32,386 nt of DNA, taken from positions 1 to 32,386 of the forward strand of contig CANRMI010000018.1 of assembly GCA_947631685.1 (NCBI GenBank). The letters are read 5' to 3'. Below are positions 24,092 to 31,750 of this stretch, piece by piece. A program made the position numbers and the translations under genes. Below the pieces are notes generated by a model that saw nothing but the letters and a program-made list of their open reading frames with translations, ran no database searches and was not told where the DNA came from. The DNA comes from an uncultured Lachnospiraceae bacterium (GTDB taxonomy: Bacteria > Bacillota > Clostridia > Lachnospirales > Lachnospiraceae). The stretch's first letter is position 1. Each line of letters begins with the position of its first letter.

Positions 24092-25033
24092 ATGAAACGA
24101 GAGGATTTCTATTTTGATTCCAGGGATAACCAATCCCGCATTCACGCGGTCCGTTGGACGCCGGAGAGTGAAAATGTAGTGGGGATCCTGCAGATCGTAC
24201 ACGGTATGGCAGAGTACGCGGCGCGGTATGAAGAGCTGGCTGCCTATCTGACGGATAGAGGATTCGCGGTGACGGGAGAGGACCATTTAGGACACGGGAA
24301 AAGCGTGGGAGAAAAAGGCATCCGCGGATACTTCTGTGAACAGGATGCGGCAACGGTAGTGGTGCGGGATACGCACCGGCTGAAGAAAATGACACAGGAG
24401 CTGTATCCCGGCGTACCCTACTTTATCTTAGGACACAGTATGGGCTCCTTTATCGTGAGAAATTATATCTGCCGTTACGGAACGGGTATAGACGGCGCCC
24501 TGATTTTGGGAACGGGTATGCAGCCGGGGCCGGTGCTGGCTTTTGCAAAGGGCCTGGCGGCTTTAACCGGTCTGCTGCGGGGACAGAAGCATGTCAGCCC
24601 ATTGATCAACAAATGCGCTTTCGGCGCCTACAACAAGCGGATTTCCGATCCGGCTACGCCCTTTGACTGGCTGAGTAAGGACAGGGATAAGGTGCAGGCC
24701 TATATGGAAGATCCTGACTGCGGCTTCATTTTTACGGTGAACGGGTTTAAAACCTGTTTTACCCTTATTTCCCGTTCGCAGAATCGGAAAAACCTTGAAA
24801 ATGTGCCAAAGAAGCTGCCTCTGTTCATGGCTTCCGGACAGGAAGATCCGGTGGGCGGCTACGGGCAGGGCGTAAAGTGGGTTTATGACTTTTTAAAAGG
24901 TGCCGGAATAGAGGAAATTACGCTGAAGATTTACCCTGAAGACAGACATGAGCTTACCAATGAAACCGATAGACAGAAAATAATGGCGGATATTGCGGAT
25001 TGGCTCACAAATCACCTTGTCATTTCCCGTTAA
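24092..25033 (+). CDS. Alpha/beta hydrolase, monoacylglycerol-lipase-like
   Basis: A 313-residue cytoplasmic serine hydrolase (Hydrolase_4/S33-like). The nucleophile elbow is GHSMGS with Ser116. Asp252 (SGQEDPVGG) and His286 (DRHELTN) complete a plausible triad. VHGMAEYAARYEELA and GEDHLGHGKS near the N terminus are characteristic of the monoacylglycerol lipase and lysophospholipase group. The likely substrate is a lipid ester, but this is not determined by the sequence. It starts 19 nt after metG with GGGGAGG upstream of the ATG and is probably co-transcribed with it. Confidence 0.9.
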   Translation: MKREDFYFDSRDNQSRIHAVRWTPESENVVGILQIVHGMAEYAARYEELAAYLTDRGFAVTGEDHLGHGKSVGEKGIRGYFCEQDAATVVVRDTHRLKKMTQELYPGVPYFILGHSMGSFIVRNYICRYGTGIDGALILGTGMQPGPVLAFAKGLAALTGLLRGQKHVSPLINKCAFGAYNKRISDPATPFDWLSKDRDKVQAYMEDPDCGFIFTVNGFKTCFTLISRSQNRKNLENVPKKLPLFMASGQEDPVGGYGQGVKWVYDFLKGAGIEEITLKIYPEDRHELTNETDRQKIMADIADWLTNHLVISR

Positions 25034-25045
25034 TTCTGTTATATT
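25017..25045 (+). promoter_or_regulatory. Sigma-A promoter for the GNAT-yesL-cyclase genes
   Basis: TTGTCA (25017-25022), 17 nt, TATATT (25040-25045) with TGT just before it as an extended -10. The -35 box lies within the last codons of the hydrolase gene. The GNAT start codon is 42 nt downstream of the -10 box. Confidence 0.7.
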
Positions 25046-25087
25046 ATAGAGTAGAATGGCAGGAAGGACACGTGGCCTGTAAAGAAA

Positions 25088-25576
25088 ATGGATATACGAA
25101 AATGGCGGCGGCCGCCCTATAAGATCCGCTGGGCTACCACGGAGGACTGGCCGCAGGTAATGGATATGGTGTGGCGGACTTTCATGCGGTTTGAAGCACC
25201 GGATTATACGGAGGAAGGCATTTCCAATTTTCGGGATTTTCTCACCGATGGCAGGATATATCATATGTTTCAGGAAGGTACCTATCTGATGATGATAGCG
25301 CTGGACGGGGACAGAGTTGTAGGCACGATCTCTGTGCGTAACCGCAATCATATTTCCCTGCTTTTTGTGGACGAGACATATCACCGCAGAGGCATCGGAC
25401 GGTCTCTGATAAAGGCTATGGGCGATTACCTTAAAAAAGAAAGACAGGAGCTCTATATGTCCGTGAGCGCCGCTCCCTACGCTTTGGGGTTTTATAAGCG
25501 GGTAGGGTTTCATGCCTGTGCGCCGGAAAAGGAATATTCCGGCATACGGGTTACTTCCATGGAAAAATTTTTATAA
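25088..25576 (+). CDS. GNAT-family N-acetyltransferase
   Basis: A 162-residue acetyl-CoA-dependent acetyltransferase. The core GNAT fold is evident from VVGTISVRNRNHISLLFV (beta strands 4 and 5) and the acetyl-CoA pyrophosphate loop RRGIGRSL near 100-107, ending with LGFYKRVGF near the C terminus. The acceptor is unknown; small molecules, ribosomal proteins or antibiotics are all used by this superfamily. It has its own promoter at 25017-25045. The yesL-like gene follows 21 nt later. Confidence 0.9.
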   Translation: MDIRKWRRPPYKIRWATTEDWPQVMDMVWRTFMRFEAPDYTEEGISNFRDFLTDGRIYHMFQEGTYLMMIALDGDRVVGTISVRNRNHISLLFVDETYHRRGIGRSLIKAMGDYLKKERQELYMSVSAAPYALGFYKRVGFHACAPEKEYSGIRVTSMEKFL

Positions 25577-25597
25577 CTGAAGGAAACCGGTAGTAAA

Positions 25598-26326
25598 ATG
25601 GGAAAATTATTCGATCTTGAGAGCCCTCTGATACAGGGCTTAAATAAAATAGCCGATTTGATGTGGTTGAATATCCTGACGGTGTTATGCTGTATCCCCG
25701 TTATCACGGCGGGCGCTTCTCTGACCGCTGCCCATTATGTAGCCCTAAAAATGAGAAGGAACGAAGAGGGTTATATCAGCAGAGAGTTTTTTAAGGCCTT
25801 TAAGACGAACTTTAAGCAGTCTACCCTTATCTGGCTGATCATTCTTTTGCTTGCAGGCATTTTTGCGGCGGACTTTTATATCATCAAAGAGGGCGGCATT
25901 GTGTTTTCCAATGTTTTGCGGGTGATCCTCATGGCGGTCTGCTGTCTGTTTATATTCACGGTGCTGTGGGTATTTCCGGTGCAGGCTAAATTTATCAATA
26001 CGTTGAAGGGAACGCTGAAAAACGCGTTTGCGCTGAGTATTATCCAGCTGCCTAAGACGTTGCTGATGCTGGTGCTGTATATATTGCCGTATCTTATTTT
26101 GTATTTTACCATGCGGCTGTTTCCGCTGGTTCTGCTCTTTGGGATTTCCGCTCCGATCTATGTGAGCGCCATGCTCTACAACAAGATGTTCAAAAAGTTA
26201 GAGGCGGGCATTTTGGAGAGGATTGAAAGAGAAAAGGCGCAGGAAGGCGGAGAGGTACAGCAGGCTTCGGAGGAAGAGGAGAAAATTTTCAGCGACGAGC
26301 AGATCATCAGTGAGGATAAACAATAA
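25598..26326 (+). CDS. YesL-family membrane protein (DUF624)
   Basis: A 242-residue integral membrane protein. The N-terminal stretch LIQGLNKIADLMWLNILTVLCCIPVITAG is typical of DUF624/YesL, split here as LNKIADLMWLN and LCCIPVITAG (about 14-45). About five spans are visible (30-50, 76-96, 104-124, 145-185). The C-terminal tail after residue 205 is charged and Glu-rich and should be cytoplasmic. YesL-like proteins are often found beside sugar ABC transporters in Firmicutes, but their role is not known. Here it lies between an acetyltransferase and a diguanylate cyclase, only 15 nt before the preferred cyclase start, with no sugar permease nearby. Confidence 0.88.
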   Translation: MGKLFDLESPLIQGLNKIADLMWLNILTVLCCIPVITAGASLTAAHYVALKMRRNEEGYISREFFKAFKTNFKQSTLIWLIILLLAGIFAADFYIIKEGGIVFSNVLRVILMAVCCLFIFTVLWVFPVQAKFINTLKGTLKNAFALSIIQLPKTLLMLVLYILPYLILYFTMRLFPLVLLFGISAPIYVSAMLYNKMFKKLEAGILERIEREKAQEGGEVQQASEEEEKIFSDEQIISEDKQ

Positions 26327-26341
26327 AGGATGCAGATTAGG

Positions 26342-27841
26342 ATGAAGAAAAAACCGGACAATTCCAATCTCATACAGTGGTGGATCTCTGCGGGCATGCT
26401 TCTGGTCGTGGTGCTTGTGCTGTTGGTCTGGTTTGCCAATGCGGGCAGCAGGCAGGAGCGGAAAGCGGCTGAGGAAGCCATGGTACAGGAACTGAAAACC
26501 GTTGCCCAGCATGTGGACCGGGAATTTACACAGATGCAGACCTATACCAGGACCGTGGCGGCCTGCGCGGCGCGGATGGACGCGGATACTTCAGATATTT
26601 TGAAAATGGTCATGGAAACCGGCGGGGAACAACGGCTTTTTGACGTGATATGGTGTGACGGAAAGGGGCGGGGCGTGCGTCTGGCGGACGGAGAAGCGGA
26701 AACCGTGGAGGTCCCGGGCAGCATTTACACCATGAGCTCCCACACCCACAAGGAATATGTCCTGTTTACTTTAAGGGACGACATACATGAAAGAGCGGCG
26801 GTCATTATTGTGGAACCCGTTATATTGGCAGACTCTTCCGTAAATTATCTGATATGCTACTATGATGTAGTGGATCTGCAGTGGCTGATAACGGACAGAA
26901 TATTCGGAAGTGATGTGTATTTCATTCTGATGAACGAAGAAGGAAGTACGCTGTCTGCCATTCAGAATGCTACTCTGCGGCAGAATCCTCTGTGTGTGCT
27001 TTCTGGAGATTATTTCGGACTTCTGGAGGATGAAAGCGGTCAGCCTGCCGCAGTGCGGGAACTGCGCGGCGGGATTGAAGGGCGCGGAGGCGGTCTGACC
27101 TATCTGGATCTGGATCATGACGAGAGGGTGCTGGTCTATGCGCCGGTGAATTTTAATGAATTTACCCTGTTAGCGTCCGTCAGCCGTACCTATGTGGACA
27201 GAGCCGCGAGCGAAGGCTGGAGGATCGGACGCACGCTGGTAATCGGCCTTGGGATCGCCTTTGGCCTGTTTATGGTGGCGGTGATCGCCATCAATATCAT
27301 TTATCTGCTCAGAAACAGAAAGAAACAGCAGGATCTGGAAAATAAAGCGGACACCGATCTGCTGACGGAACTGCTCAATAAGATCTCCACGGAGCGCAAG
27401 ATAAAGGAACACATGGCGGGACATCCCAAAGAGCAGGGACTGTTATTTGTGCTGGATGTGGACAATTTTAAGAAGATCAACGACACCATGGGGCATGCCT
27501 TTGGAGACGAGGTGCTGCGGACCTTGGGCAGCACGATCCGCGCGGAGTTCCGCGCCAGCGACATTATCGGCAGGACCGGCGGCGATGAATTCATGCTCTT
27601 TCTGTGCAATATGAAGGATGAGAACATCATTAAAATGGAGGCGGAGAAGATAGAACGCTTCTTTAAGAATTTCCAGGCGGGCACCTATACCAAATATTCC
27701 GTAACGGCCAGTATCGGGGCTGCCGTATTCCCCAGGGACGGCGCGAATTTTGAAGAGCTGTACAAGGCCGCCGACAAAGCGCTCTATGTGGCTAAGAAGC
27801 GGGGAAAGAACCAGCTGGCGTTTTATGGGGACGAGGCCTAG
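26342..27841 (+). CDS. Membrane-bound diguanylate cyclase with extracytoplasmic sensor region
   Basis: It makes cyclic di-GMP from two GTP. The 499-residue protein has a span near residues 17-36, an outside region of about 250 residues (Cache-like in length and arrangement, not confirmed), a second span near 285-310 and a cytoplasmic GGDEF domain. The active-site motif GGDEF is intact at 413-417. An inhibitory-site motif RASD (404-407) lies five residues before it, so product feedback is expected. DVDNFKKINDTMGHAFGDEVL supplies the metal-binding Asp, and GAAVFPRDG and KAADKALYVAKK the rest of the fold. ATG at 26342 is preferred over 26330 because the purine-rich AAAGGA has proper spacing only for the former. 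No EAL or PilZ gene is in the window. Confidence 0.92.
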   Translation: MKKKPDNSNLIQWWISAGMLLVVVLVLLVWFANAGSRQERKAAEEAMVQELKTVAQHVDREFTQMQTYTRTVAACAARMDADTSDILKMVMETGGEQRLFDVIWCDGKGRGVRLADGEAETVEVPGSIYTMSSHTHKEYVLFTLRDDIHERAAVIIVEPVILADSSVNYLICYYDVVDLQWLITDRIFGSDVYFILMNEEGSTLSAIQNATLRQNPLCVLSGDYFGLLEDESGQPAAVRELRGGIEGRGGGLTYLDLDHDERVLVYAPVNFNEFTLLASVSRTYVDRAASEGWRIGRTLVIGLGIAFGLFMVAVIAINIIYLLRNRKKQQDLENKADTDLLTELLNKISTERKIKEHMAGHPKEQGLLFVLDVDNFKKINDTMGHAFGDEVLRTLGSTIRAEFRASDIIGRTGGDEFMLFLCNMKDENIIKMEAEKIERFFKNFQAGTYTKYSVTASIGAAVFPRDGANFEELYKAADKALYVAKKRGKNQLAFYGDEA

Positions 27842-28079
27842 AGCCTTTTGCGAGTAGAAAAACGGGAAGCTTTGCATTGGTAAATATGTACATAGCAGAG
27901 CGGTAAAATTGGGCAAGTTGTCATAAATTAGTCCGATATTTTTGAAAAGTAAGCAAAATTTACAATCATGAAAAAAATCTTTGTGAAATAGTGGTATAGC
28001 CCTTGCCACGATTTTTCGGTATACTAAATGCAGGCTGATTGATACAAACAGTATCTTTATAGCGGAAAGGAGTCATAAA
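27842..28079 (+). promoter_or_regulatory. AT-rich regulatory gap before the msmK-type gene
   Basis: This 238-nt gap contains no ORF of note. It holds a 10-bp palindrome TATGTACATA (27885-27894), a good -10 box TATACT (28020-28025) without a clear -35, and a GATAC-AAACA-GTATC inverted repeat (28041-28055) that would lie in the early transcribed region. The ribosome binding site GGAAAGGAG (28064-28072) precedes the ATG by 7 nt. No terminator for the cyclase gene is apparent. Confidence 0.5.
28041..28055. repeat. GATAC-AAACA-GTATC inverted repeat (copy 2)
   Basis: It has the same 5-nt centre and outer bases as the element at 18707-18721, with both arm positions changed together so that the symmetry is kept. 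It lies 25 nt before the msmK-type start codon and 15 nt after the TATACT box, a usual place for a repressor site. Confidence 0.4.
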
Positions 28080-29192
28080 ATGGCAAGCTTATCTTTAAAG
28101 AATATTTGCAAGGTTTACCCTAACGGATTTGAAGCGGTTAAGAATTTCAATCTGGAAATCGCGGATCAGGAATTCATTATCTTTGTAGGCCCTTCAGGTT
28201 GTGGTAAGTCTACTACTCTTCGTATGATCGCAGGTCTGGAGGATATTTCTTCCGGCGAGCTGAGGATCGGCGACAGAATCGTGAACGATGTTGAGCCTAA
28301 GGACAGAGATATTGCGATGGTATTCCAGAACTACGCTCTGTACCCTCATATGTCTGTATATGACAACATGGCTTTCGGTCTGAAGTTAAGAAAAGTACCG
28401 AAGGATGAAATTGATAAAATGGTAAAGGACGCAGCTAAGATCCTGGATCTGACTCAGCTGCTTGACAGAAAACCGAAGGCTCTTTCCGGTGGTCAGAGAC
28501 AGCGTGTTGCTATGGGACGTGCGATCGTTCGTAATCCTAAGGTATTCCTGATGGATGAGCCTCTTTCCAACCTGGATGCTAAGCTGCGTGTACAGATGCG
28601 TATTGAGATCGCTAAGCTTCATCAGAGATTGGGTACCACCATTATCTACGTTACCCATGACCAGACCGAGGCTATGACGCTGGGTACCAGAATCGTCGTT
28701 ATGAAAGACGGTGTGATCCAGCAGGTAGATACCCCTCAGAATCTGTATGAGAAGCCTCAGAACCTGTTCGTAGCAGGATTTATGGGATCTCCTCAGATGA
28801 ACTTCTTAGACGCGACCGTAGAGGTAAGCGGCGATGTCGCAAACCTGAAGATTGCGGGACACAGCATTGCGCTTCCTCCTGCTAAGTCCAAGAAGCTGAT
28901 TGACGGCGGCTATGACGGCAAGGTGGTTACTTTCGGTATCCGTCCTGAGGATGTATATGATTCCGAAATGTACATCGAAGCATCTCCCAACAGTGTATTT
29001 GAATCTACCATCAAGGTATACGAATTGCTGGGTGCGGAAGTTTACTTATACTTCGATCTGGAAGAGTTCCCTGTAACCGCGAGAGTAGATTCCCGTACTA
29101 CTGCAAGACCGGGCGATACCGTAAGATTTGCTCTGGATGTTGAAAAGATTCACGTATTCGATAAAGAGACCGAGCAGATCATTACCAACTAG
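28080..29192 (+). CDS. msmK: Sugar ABC transporter ATPase, MsmK/MsmX/UgpC type
   Basis: A 370-residue ATPase that powers carbohydrate ABC importers (CUT1 type). Walker A GPSGCGKST is at 37-45, LSGGQ at 135-139 and Walker B VFLMDE at 155-160, followed by the C-terminal OB/TOBE regulatory domain (about 240-370) typical of MalK/MsmK. No permease or binding protein lies beside it, which fits the shared, multitask ATPase known from Bacillus (MsmX) and streptococci (MsmK) that serves several importers. Codon use differs sharply from its neighbours: every Arg codon is CGT, AGA or a single AGG, with no CGG. This suggests very high expression. A strong ribosome binding site precedes it and a clear terminator follows, so it is a single-gene unit. 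Confidence 0.93.
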   Translation: MASLSLKNICKVYPNGFEAVKNFNLEIADQEFIIFVGPSGCGKSTTLRMIAGLEDISSGELRIGDRIVNDVEPKDRDIAMVFQNYALYPHMSVYDNMAFGLKLRKVPKDEIDKMVKDAAKILDLTQLLDRKPKALSGGQRQRVAMGRAIVRNPKVFLMDEPLSNLDAKLRVQMRIEIAKLHQRLGTTIIYVTHDQTEAMTLGTRIVVMKDGVIQQVDTPQNLYEKPQNLFVAGFMGSPQMNFLDATVEVSGDVANLKIAGHSIALPPAKSKKLIDGGYDGKVVTFGIRPEDVYDSEMYIEASPNSVFESTIKVYELLGAEVYLYFDLEEFPVTARVDSRTTARPGDTVRFALDVEKIHVFDKETEQIITN

Positions 29193-29206
29193 GAGAACAT
29201 ATTCAG

Positions 29207-29238
29207 GGGGGCATGGTATAACGCCATGCCCTCTTTTT
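29207..29238 (+). terminator. Rho-independent terminator after the msmK-type gene
   Basis: A 10-bp stem (29207-29216 with 29224-29233, containing GGGCATGG/CCATGCCC) is followed by five T. It lies 14 nt after the stop codon and separates this gene from the regulator gene. Confidence 0.88.
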
Positions 29239-29267
29239 AGTAGAAATGTACAGAAACGGAGTTCGAC

Positions 29268-30356
29268 ATGATTTCAAGCCAGATTATTCAAAACAGCATT
29301 GAGGAATTGAAAAATATTACGAAAGTGGAACTGTGCGTTTATGACGTCAACGGAGCACCGGTGGCGTCCACCGCGGATATGCCGGAAATAGAGGCGGGCC
29401 TGATCGCGGGATTCGCGGAGTCTCCGGCAGACAGTCAGGTGATAGGCTCCCACTACCTTCTAAAGATTTTGGATGAAAGGGAGCTTTTGTATGTGCTGGT
29501 GGCGAAAGGGCATGGGGATGAAGCCTATACCATTGGACGAATTGCGGTCTGCCAGCTTCAGAATCTGGTGATCGCTTACAAAGAACGCTTTGACAAGAAC
29601 AATTTTTTCCAGAATCTTCTGCTGGATAATCTGTTGTTGATCGACATTTATAATCGGGCTAAAAAACTGCATATAGAAGCTGCCATGCCAAGAGCGGTGT
29701 TTCTGATTGAAACCAAGATGGAGAAGGACAGCATTGCCAGAGAACTGTTAAAGGAAATGTTTTCCGCCCAGAACGGAGATTATATTACGGCCGTGGATGA
29801 AAGCGGCGTGATACTCATTAAAACGCTGGCCGAGGGAGAAGGGCAGGAGGCTTTGGAGCAGACCGCCCATACCATTGTGGATATGCTGAACGCGGAAGCG
29901 ATGCTCAGTGTAAAAGTGGCATTTGGAACTGTCGTGCAGGAGCTCAAGGATGTTTCCAAATCCTATAAAGAAGCCAAAATGGCTTTGGATGTAGGAAAGA
30001 TTTTCTACGCGGAAAGGAATGTGATCGCCTACAATACCCTGGGCATCGGCCGTCTGATCTACCAGCTCCCCATCAATCTCTGCAGAATTTTCATCCGGGA
30101 GATCTTTGGTGACAATATGCCCGAGGAGCTGGATGGGGAAATGTTAAATACCGTGAATCAGTTTTTTGAAAACAACCTGAATGTATCCGCAACCTCCAGG
30201 GAGCTTTTTGTGCATCGCAACACCCTGGTGTACCGGATCGAGAAACTGCAGGAGAGCACAGGGCTGGACATAAGAACCTTTGATGATGCCCTGACATTTA
30301 AGATCGCCCTGATGGTGGTCAATTATATGAAGTATCTGGACTCTGTGGAATATTAA
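29268..30356 (+). CDS. CdaR/PucR-type transcriptional regulator
   Basis: A 362-residue regulator. The N-terminal part (1-120) resembles the sugar-diacid-recognition domain of CdaR (LKNITKVELCVYDVNGAPV). The middle (about 130-260) looks like a degenerate GGDEF-type domain without the cyclase motif. The C terminus (about 290-355) is the PucR helix-turn-helix, seen in NVSATSRELFVHRNTLVYRI and EKLQESTGLDIR. Such proteins activate or repress genes for carbohydrate or purine breakdown in response to a small ligand. It sits 75 nt after the msmK-type gene and 30 nt before a GH27 gene, so control of either is plausible; the ligand is unknown. Confidence 0.87.
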   Translation: MISSQIIQNSIEELKNITKVELCVYDVNGAPVASTADMPEIEAGLIAGFAESPADSQVIGSHYLLKILDERELLYVLVAKGHGDEAYTIGRIAVCQLQNLVIAYKERFDKNNFFQNLLLDNLLLIDIYNRAKKLHIEAAMPRAVFLIETKMEKDSIARELLKEMFSAQNGDYITAVDESGVILIKTLAEGEGQEALEQTAHTIVDMLNAEAMLSVKVAFGTVVQELKDVSKSYKEAKMALDVGKIFYAERNVIAYNTLGIGRLIYQLPINLCRIFIREIFGDNMPEELDGEMLNTVNQFFENNLNVSATSRELFVHRNTLVYRIEKLQESTGLDIRTFDDALTFKIALMVVNYMKYLDSVEY

Positions 30357-30386
30357 ACGGAATAGCCGAGTGAAGGGGGAATCAAT

Positions 30387-31664
30387 ATGAATAAAGACTT
30401 CTTTGCGCCAACCCCGCCGATGGGCTGGAACAGCTATGACTATTACGATACTACAGTAACCGAAGATGAGGTTAGGGCGAACGCCGACTACATGGCAAAA
30501 AACCTTAAAAAATTCGGTTATGAATATGTGGTTGTCGATATTGAGTGGTATTCAAACGCCGCGGGAACAAGGCGCGACACATATCAGTATATTCCTTTTG
30601 AAGACTTTGAGATTGACGAATTTTCGCGCTTGCAGCCGTCGCATCTGCGTTTCCCAAGCTCTGAAAACGGCAAGGGGTTCAAGCCGCTTGCGGACTATAT
30701 CCACGGTCTCGGACTGAAATTCGGTATACACATTATGCGGGGAATTCCCCGTATGGCGGCGCATCGGCACATGAAAGTCTGGGGAACAAATGCAACCGCT
30801 TCCGACATTGCGGATGCGGGATCAATATGCGGTTGGAATCCTGATATGTACGGCGTTAAGCACAATGCTGACGGGCAGGCGTATTACGATTCCATTATGC
30901 AGATGTACGCCGACTGGGGTGTAGATTTTATTAAGTGTGATGATATATGCGATAGCTGGATGTATCCTGTTGAGCGGTTTTCAGGCTGGGAAGAAACTCG
31001 GATGCTAAGGCGGTCGATTGACAAATGCGGCAGGCCGATTGTTTTGAGCCTCTCCCCCGGACCGGCACACGTTGAAAATGCGTATCACTACATTGAAAAT
31101 GCGAACATGTGGCGAATCACAGACGATTTCTGGGATAGCTGGGAGCTTCTAAAGAATATGTTCTGGCGTTGCGAGCAGTGGCAGGATCACACGAAAACGG
31201 GCTGCTGGCCGGACTGCGATATGCTGCCAATCGGCAGGCTCGGAAAAGGGCATGGAAATGAATGGATTTCAAATTTCACTGAGGACGAATGTAAGACAAT
31301 GATGACACTCTGGTGCGTCTGCCGTTCACCTTTAATGATTGGTACCGATTTGCCGCAGCTTGAGGAGCGCGACTTTAAATTATTGACGAATCCGCATATT
31401 TTAAATATGCTTAAGGACGGCAGGGCAAAGCAGTTGAAACGCTCGAACGAGGAGGCAGTCTGGGTAAGTGAAGGCAAGAACTGCATAAGAATCGCTCTCT
31501 TTAATCTCTCAGACGCGGAGGCGGAAATTTCTGCAGAGCTTCCCGAAGACATAAGCGGCAAGGGTATTGAGCTCTGGGGGGCAGAGGACTGTGTGGCTGA
31601 TAGGAATAAAGTCGCGGCAGTGGTTCCGAAACACGGCGTAAGAATTTATAAATTCAGCAAGTGA
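30387..31664 (+). CDS. Alpha-galactosidase, glycoside hydrolase family 27
   Basis: A 425-residue GH27 enzyme without signal peptide, so cytoplasmic. The N-terminal PPMGWNSYDYYD, the nucleophile Asp185 in DFIKCDDI and the acid/base Asp247 in RITDDFWDSW align with the classical family, followed by PLMIGTDLP near 313-321 and a C-terminal beta domain. DIEWYS near 50-55 replaces the usual Asp-Asp-Cys-Trp substrate-site motif, so specificity may differ from melibiose-type enzymes. Codon use is foreign to the window: by hand count only 3 of 26 leucines use CTG, against roughly 22 of 30 in galK. This suggests acquisition by transfer. The ribosome binding site GAAGGGGG lies about 11 nt upstream. It follows the CdaR-like gene by 30 nt. 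Confidence 0.88.
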   Translation: MNKDFFAPTPPMGWNSYDYYDTTVTEDEVRANADYMAKNLKKFGYEYVVVDIEWYSNAAGTRRDTYQYIPFEDFEIDEFSRLQPSHLRFPSSENGKGFKPLADYIHGLGLKFGIHIMRGIPRMAAHRHMKVWGTNATASDIADAGSICGWNPDMYGVKHNADGQAYYDSIMQMYADWGVDFIKCDDICDSWMYPVERFSGWEETRMLRRSIDKCGRPIVLSLSPGPAHVENAYHYIENANMWRITDDFWDSWELLKNMFWRCEQWQDHTKTGCWPDCDMLPIGRLGKGHGNEWISNFTEDECKTMMTLWCVCRSPLMIGTDLPQLEERDFKLLTNPHILNMLKDGRAKQLKRSNEEAVWVSEGKNCIRIALFNLSDAEAEISAELPEDISGKGIELWGAEDCVADRNKVAAVVPKHGVRIYKFSK

Positions 31665-31750
31665 TTCCAGAAGGTGGTGAGTATTCATATTTTATAAATA
31701 TCAGAAAAATAAAAGAAAATACAATTTAATGATGATAGGGGGTCATAATA

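Noticed and set aside
27992..28007. Sigma-54-like promoter (TGG-N9-TTGC with GG and GC ten bases apart) before the msmK-type gene
   Set aside because: The GG/GC spacing is right, but four other consensus positions differ and no sigma-54 activator gene or upstream activator site is seen. A TATACT box lies just downstream. It is judged a chance match.
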